A stretch of 22,640 nucleotides of DNA from contig BFEA01000757.1 in assembly GCA_003427395.1 (NCBI GenBank), forward strand, positions 279,072 through 301,711. Direction: 5' to 3'. The stretch is from Chara braunii (Eukaryota; Streptophyta; Charophyceae; Charales; Characeae). The notes below the pieces were generated by a model. The model was given only the letters and a program-made list of their open reading frames with translations. It was not told the origin of the DNA and searched no databases. Positions 18,631 through 22,640 of the stretch are shown here, piece after piece (position 1 is the stretch's first letter; every line of letters begins with the position of its first letter). Made by a program: the position numbers and the translations under genes.

Positions 18631-19320
18631 GCAGCGGAGGAGGGAGGAGGAGATCGATGATGAGGGAGGATTGAGGAGAAGGAGAACGATGGGGAGGATT
18701 GAGGAGGAGGAGAACGATGACAAGGGAGGACGGAGGGAATGGAGGAGGGAGGAGCACACAATGACGAGGGAGGAGGGGGAAGGTAGAAGGGCGGAGGGAG
18801 GAGGGAGGACGACATGGATGACGAAGGAGGGAGGGGAAGGACAACGACGGAGGGAGGAGGAGATCGATGACGTGGGAGGATTGAGGAGGCGGAGAACGAT
18901 GGGGAGGATTGAGGAGGAGGAGAACGATGAAAACGGAGGACGGAGGGAATGGAGGAGGGAGGGGCACCGATGACAAGGGAGGAGGAGGAAGGTAGAAGGG
19001 CGGAGGGAGGATGGAGGATGGAGGAGGGAGGACGGCACTGATGATGAAGTAGGGAGGGGGAGGACAACGAGGGTGGGAGGAGAAGATTGATGACGAGGGA
19101 GGATTGAGGAGGAGGAGAACGATGGGGAGGGTATTTGCTACTAATCACTTCGGAAAAAAAAATGCCGAAAGACGATGGAGTAGGGATGGAAAGGTGGGAG
19201 GGATGAGGGATGAGGGACGAGGGTGGAGGAGCGCTATGATAAGGGGGGGAGTAGAAGAACGATGATGAAGGAGGGAGGAAGGGGGAGAACGATGACGTGG
19301 GAGAAATGGGGAGGAGGAGG
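18631..19320. repeat. Purine-rich (GGA/GAGGA) minisatellite with higher-order period
   Basis: The plus strand is almost all purine for about 690 bp. Landmarks recur: GATCGATGA at 18652 and 18862, and GATTGATGA at 19085, spaced 210 and 223 bp, each followed by GGGAGGATTGAGGAGG and GAGAACGATG. So there are about three copies of a unit of about 210 bp, itself built from GGA-rich words. Copy 3 is interrupted near 19137. The complementary S/P/L-rich open frames of up to 330 codons follow from the lack of T-A-rich stops and are not genes. Confidence 0.9.
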
Positions 19321-19331
19321 AGCTGCACAGT

Positions 19332-19338
<7 letters not shown>

Positions 19339-19411
<73 letters not shown>
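19339..19411. repeat. (GA)n microsatellite
   Basis: About 36 uninterrupted GA units directly after the minisatellite, extending the purine-rich strand. Confidence 0.98.
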
Positions 19412-19412
<1 letters not shown>

Positions 19413-19866
19413 CAGAGAGAGGGAAGGGCTTGTGGTAACCCACCTGGATATGGCTGCTTCCTTCACCCTCTCCCGCTGCTGCGTCCTTCGGCTCCTTCCC
19501 GCTTCCTCCTTCGTGGTGCTGTTTGAAGCTGCACAGGATATGGCTGAAGGACGACGCGGGGGCTGCTTCCTGCTCCAATGCACACGAGAAGACGACAACT
19601 GCGGCTAAGGCGACACACGGCGGTCGCGAAGGAGTTCGTGCTGCTGGGCCACCGAGGTCGACCGTCGGGGTGTGGACTGGCGCCGGGCAGGTCTGAGTAG
19701 TTAAAAAATGAACTACTTGGATCTCCCCACTTTTTTTTTGCGGGGGGGTGCATGCTCTCAAAAAATTTTATTCTCTTTTTCGGTACCAGGCAGCGCGAAG
19801 TGTCTAGCGGGCCTACACCCTCCCCCCCCAAATTTTTTTTTTTTTGGGGGGACCCTGTAATTTTGG
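19412..19866. other. Unassigned GC-richer sequence
   Basis: GC-rich with overlapping open frames on both strands (19297-19608 plus, 19463-19876 minus) but no recognisable domain and long T/G runs at 19731-19747 and 19836-19852. It may be a 5' region of a gene or repeat-derived. Confidence 0.45.
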
Positions 19867-19920
19867 CATGCGCCACATGCCCTGCGCGCGTATCGTGCGC
19901 ACTGCACGGTGTGGCGCATG
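19867..19920. repeat. Inverted repeat, perfect 11-bp arms
   Basis: CATGCGCCACA (19867-19877) and TGTGGCGCATG (19910-19920) enclose a GC-rich 32-nt loop with GCGCGC/TGCGC motifs. The right arm can alternatively pair GGCGCAT with ATGCGCC at 19924-19930. Confidence 0.9.
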
Positions 19921-19930
19921 TCGATGCGCC

Positions 19931-20341
19931 GCATCTATGGTGGGAAGTTGTAGACCGGAATCACATACGAATACTGTGTGAGAGAGCGCTAAAGGGAGAC
20001 GGAGAGAGAGAGGGGGCGGGGAAGGGGTCAGGGTGTGGAGGGGGTCTGTGTTGCTGGGAAGCATGCAATTTCTCTCACGCTCGATGTCCGTGAAGTTTTG
20101 TTTATGGGGGTTTGCCAGTCCCTGTTCGTGGTGACGAAGATTGGGATTTTTTACTAGTGGGTTTTGATTACGTCTGTCACGTTGACGTCGAGAGTAATGT
20201 CAGTTAAAAAGTCAGGTGAAATGTCAGGGAATCTTTTTTCTTTTTTTTTTTTTTTTTTTTTTTTTTGCCATCGAAATATGGTCGTGGTGGGCTGGGGATT
20301 TATGGACCCGATCGGCCTGATATGAGAAGAAGCATTTTTTG
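19931..20341. other. Unassigned sequence with poly(T) tract at 20234-20266
   Basis: No gene recognised. Around 20190-20230 GTCAGTTAAAAAGTCAGG and TGAAATGTCAGGG are short degenerate repeats, related in reverse complement to 3600-3670. A T run of more than 25 bases follows. Confidence 0.55.
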
Positions 20342-20419
20342 CATGGTGGGACCCCCATGCCTTTGATCTTCGTGATATCTCATGGCGGGACCCCCATGTC
20401 TTTGATCTTTATGATGTCT
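20342..20419 (+). repeat. 39-bp tandem duplication, two copies
   Basis: 20342-20380 and 20381-20419 each begin CATGGYGGGACCCCCATG and differ at five positions by eye. CATGG.GGGACCCCCATG is itself nearly palindromic, so each unit has a hairpin. Confidence 0.93.
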
Positions 20420-20667
20420 CAGGTGGTTGTTGTGCTCTTGCGGGGGGATTGGTCGAGGAGTTTGCCGTGAATTTTTCTCATGGCATTATTTCTTTGTGGG
20501 GGGGGTAGATTCGGGATTGGGATTTGTTAGGTGGTAAGAGTTGATAAGGTGTGTCAGATGCATGTCACGTGAAATGTCTAGGTGAAGATCTTATGCATCA
20601 CCTGACGACATCTTATCTCATCCAAGGCTCCATCACTTGTTTTTTAAAATGTTAATTTTTAGACCAC
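20420..20667. other. Unassigned sequence
   Basis: G-run-rich, with further GTCAGATGCATGTCACGTG-like words near 20552. No gene seen. Confidence 0.5.
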
Positions 20668-20816
20668 CAGTGCTTCCGAAAGTTGTGGCTGTGCACACTC
20701 CACAACGTGCTGGGATGAATGTGCCTGGGCCACTGGCATAAAAGCATTCGAGTGGAAACGTCATGGCACTGTAGCAATGGCTGGTGTGCACGCGGCCATG
20801 ACTTTTGGAAGTACTG
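20668..20816. mobile_element. 149-bp inverted-repeat element (MITE-like)
   Basis: The left arm 20668-20698 (CAGTGCTTCCGAAAGTTGTG continuing to GTGCACAC) pairs with the complement of 20784-20816 (CAGTACTTCCAAAAGTCATG continuing to GTGCACAC). About 26 of 31 positions match, with a 2-nt length difference. CAGT-starting ends are common in Tc1/mariner elements, but the expected TA duplication is not present at either border, so the superfamily is open. There is no coding capacity. Confidence 0.6.
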
Positions 20817-21771
20817 ATTGTTTAACACGCACATGCCCCTAATGCTCGAGGGGGCTCCAATCCTGTTGCATATCACTGGCAACCGTTTGAGCAGGAAAAC
20901 AGTCATAGAAAACGGGGACAACAGAGGGGGGACAGTGGTGACTGCTACACAGCCCATGACCTATCACCCCTTCATCATGATACCCAGGCGCTACATACTT
21001 CTTCCACTGCGTCACTGAAGACTATGTGAGGGTCATAGGGGTTACACCCCAATGTAACCAGTTCTCTAAGCCTCCATCATCATCTGGCAGCTTTTGCAGG
21101 GATCTTGGGTGTAGTAGAGGACACCCTGCGCATACAAGACGATGGCAAGGAGGCCAGCAGTGACAGCATCCGGGTTGCACTGGTTGCATAGTGGAAGTGT
21201 CCCTAGGCATAGGAGAGGGCAAGGAGGCCAGCAGTACTTACTACTAAGTGAATTGTGAACGTTAAGTCAAGGAGGGGTAGCAAAAGAGTCAGTGCTTGGT
21301 TGTGGGCGTCAGTGGTGACTTGTGGAGGCTGCATGGAGCATTGCTTTCACGTCGTGTGCGATGTATCATTTTGTTTGTGGAGACAACACTCAATTTAAAT
21401 ATACTTTGTCATGAGACTCTGGGGTTGTGGAGTAAGGACAAGGGGGTTCGGAAAAGGTGGCATGAAGGGGGGTTTTGAGCTTTTATTAATCTCATCTTGC
21501 TCTCGGCTGAAAATTCATGGTTTGAATTTCATTCTGCAACGATCTTGAGCTGAAGTTAATCGTGGATCTTGGCATTTCATGTATTGGTGTGAATGAGGCT
21601 GTCCTTGAATGATAATTGGTCGTCGATTGGAATTGGATGTTGTTTTGGTATACGGCATCTGCAGTGGAGCTGGGCCACCATTTCTGCAATGAAGCTATTG
21701 ATGAAGGAGGAGGGTTCCCTGTCACAACATCCATCTGATTAGTACAGAGCTTCTTTTTCTGTCTTTGCATG
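20817..21771. other. Unassigned sequence with a 17-bp direct repeat
   Basis: GGCAAGGAGGCCAGCAG occurs exactly at 21144-21160 and 21218-21234. No recognisable protein domain; open frames are short and lack codon structure I would trust. Confidence 0.5.
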
Positions 21772-21976
21772 CTTGATATCATTGCGAAGATCTCTGCAGG
21801 GGATGCGGGAACACTTTAGCTGATCCGAAAGTGATCCCTTCGGTACCCTTCTACCTGGAGGCAAGCACAAGGGAAGGTCTTTTGAGGAACTCATTTGACA
21901 AGTCATTATCTGTCACTCACTCCTGCTTCTCTCCTGCCCCAGATATTGTTTTCACAATATCGCTGCGCAATAACAC
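21772..21976 (+). other. Possible exon-like open segment (weak)
   Basis: An open frame runs from about 21772 through VIPSVPFYLEASTREGLLRN and FTISLRNNT to a GGTGAGTAAG donor-like site at 21977-21986. CTCTGCAGGGG at 21791-21801 could be an acceptor. The frame then enters a tandem repeat. No domain recognised; it could be chance. Confidence 0.2.
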
Positions 21977-21990
21977 GGTGAGTAAGCAAT

Positions 21991-22204
21991 ATACAGAATG
22001 TTTTACGGAGAGCTGTTCTTTCTTTCTTTCTTTCTTTCTTTCTTCTTCCTTTCTCCCTTTTTTCTTTTCTAACCACCACTATACAAAATGTTTTATGGAG
22101 AGCAGCGAAAGCTGTTCTTTCTTTCTTTCTTTCTTTCTTTCTTTTTTCCTTTTTTTTTTTAACCAGCACTAGACAGAATGTTTTACGGAGAGCTGTTCTT
22201 CCTT
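21991..22204 (+). repeat. 90-bp tandem repeat with (CTTT)n cores, about 2.4 copies
   Basis: Units start at 21991, 22081 and 22171, an exact 90-bp period, with AxACARAATGTTTTAYGGAG. Each continues AGAGCTGTTCTTTC, a (TTTC)n stretch, a T run and AACCAxCACT. The second unit has an extra AGCGAAAGC offset by a shorter tract. The polyphenylalanine/serine open frames here are artefacts. Confidence 0.95.
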
Positions 22205-22640
22205 TCTTTTGCTACGCGCCAGTTGATTAAAGGAAACACAGGCTGAGCAGCAAGAAAATTCCACGACCTTCCTGGCCTTTCCGAAAGTGCAGACCCTGGG
22301 CAAGAATCGCAGCCTCATACACAGACAGTTGAGAGGCCCAACTGAATGAGGCCCAGTAGCCACAGCAGAGGTGCAGCGTACTCGGGCCTACCGGAAGCTT
22401 CTGGGCCGAGGCCCAGGCAAGCCAGGCCTCCAATCGAGGCAGGCTCTTTCCATATAGGAAAGAGCTCGCTGCCTGGCTGGTCATACAAGCACTTGCATGC
22501 TGGCAGCAGCGCTGCTGGAGCGGACGCTCGTGGGCTGCTGCTGGCGCTGAGAGGCAAGGTGCTAGCGCGTGCGGTCGTGCAGGGAGCAGGGCGCTGCTGA
22601 GGGCAGCGCCAAGGGAAGACGTGGGTGTAAGACGAGGGAG
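22205..22640. other. Unassigned GC-rich sequence to the window end
   Basis: Open frames of 64-85 codons exist on both strands (for example 22346-22600 plus) with no recognisable domain. GCTGCTG/CAGCGC words are frequent from 22500. A gene may continue beyond the window, but nothing here proves it. Confidence 0.45.
22438..22473. repeat. Hairpin with 8-bp and 5-bp stems
   Basis: CTCTTTCC (22444-22451), loop ATATA, GGAAAGAG (22457-22464), extended across an internal loop by GGCAG (22438-22442) with CTGCC (22469-22473). It is stable but shorter than a typical plant miRNA precursor. Confidence 0.85.

Noticed and set aside
18606-19598. 330-codon minus-strand ORF rich in S, P and L
   Set aside because: It is the complement of the GGA/GA minisatellite. 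Pyrimidine-rich sequence seldom forms stop codons, and all three minus frames look alike.
22438-22473. miRNA precursor
   Set aside because: The stem is only 13 bp with an asymmetric internal loop; a plant precursor needs a longer near-perfect duplex.
1-22640. CRISPR arrays, bacterial operons, rRNA or tRNA genes
   Set aside because: No regularly spaced short repeats with unique spacers, no bacterial gene layout, and no cloverleaf or rRNA motif recognised. The short tandem repeats have contiguous units.

Overview
This window is nuclear DNA of a eukaryote, most probably a streptophyte (land plant or charophyte green alga). It is almost entirely transposon and repeat sequence, and I see no convincing intact host gene. 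Pointers to the plant lineage are a Ty3/gypsy chromovirus primed by initiator Met-tRNA, L1-type LINE fragments with zf-RVT domains, a short (CCCTAAA)n patch and many homopolymer and microsatellite runs. The coiled-coil Gag and the sequence style recall Chara-type genomes; that is an impression and was not checked. N-runs, scattered ambiguous bases and an untrimmed Nextera junction adapter show that this is a draft short-read assembly.

Layout. 1-57 is an (AG)n microsatellite. 58-2990 holds minus-strand LINE 3' pieces: copy A (58-1120) and copy B (1130-1866 plus 2346-2990). Copy B appears split inside its zinc-knuckle coding region by a block of about 480 bp that carries three copies of a GAATATAACGCCC-type palindrome. 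2991-6450 is non-coding, homopolymer-rich and made of degenerate repeat units. One unit is interrupted by a well-delimited foldback-like element (5500-6096: 10-bp terminal inverted repeats, CCGGAC-rich arms, TAAAAA target duplication). 6735-8062 and 16940-17130 are the two halves of a plus-strand LINE pseudogene.

That LINE is split by a full-length Ty3/gypsy chromovirus (8063-16939, minus strand). It has 1079-bp LTRs, an iMet primer-binding site, a leader of about 1.5 kb, gag, then pol (protease, RT, RNase H largely lost in a 285-base gap, integrase, C-terminal chromodomain-like segment). Pol lies in the -1 frame relative to gag, and a canonical A AAA AAC slippery heptamer directly abuts the gag stop codon. 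This copy is dead as assembled: pol has three stop codons and one frameshift, and gag is interrupted by the sequencing adapter.

17317-22640 has no recognised gene. It contains an 80-bp dispersed repeat (three copies), a purine-rich minisatellite of about 210-bp units, a (GA)n microsatellite, several inverted repeats (including a 149-bp MITE-like hairpin), a 39-bp tandem duplication and an exact-period 90-bp tandem repeat. The arrangement is a nest of insertions: chromovirus into LINE, foldback element into repeat unit, unknown block into LINE.
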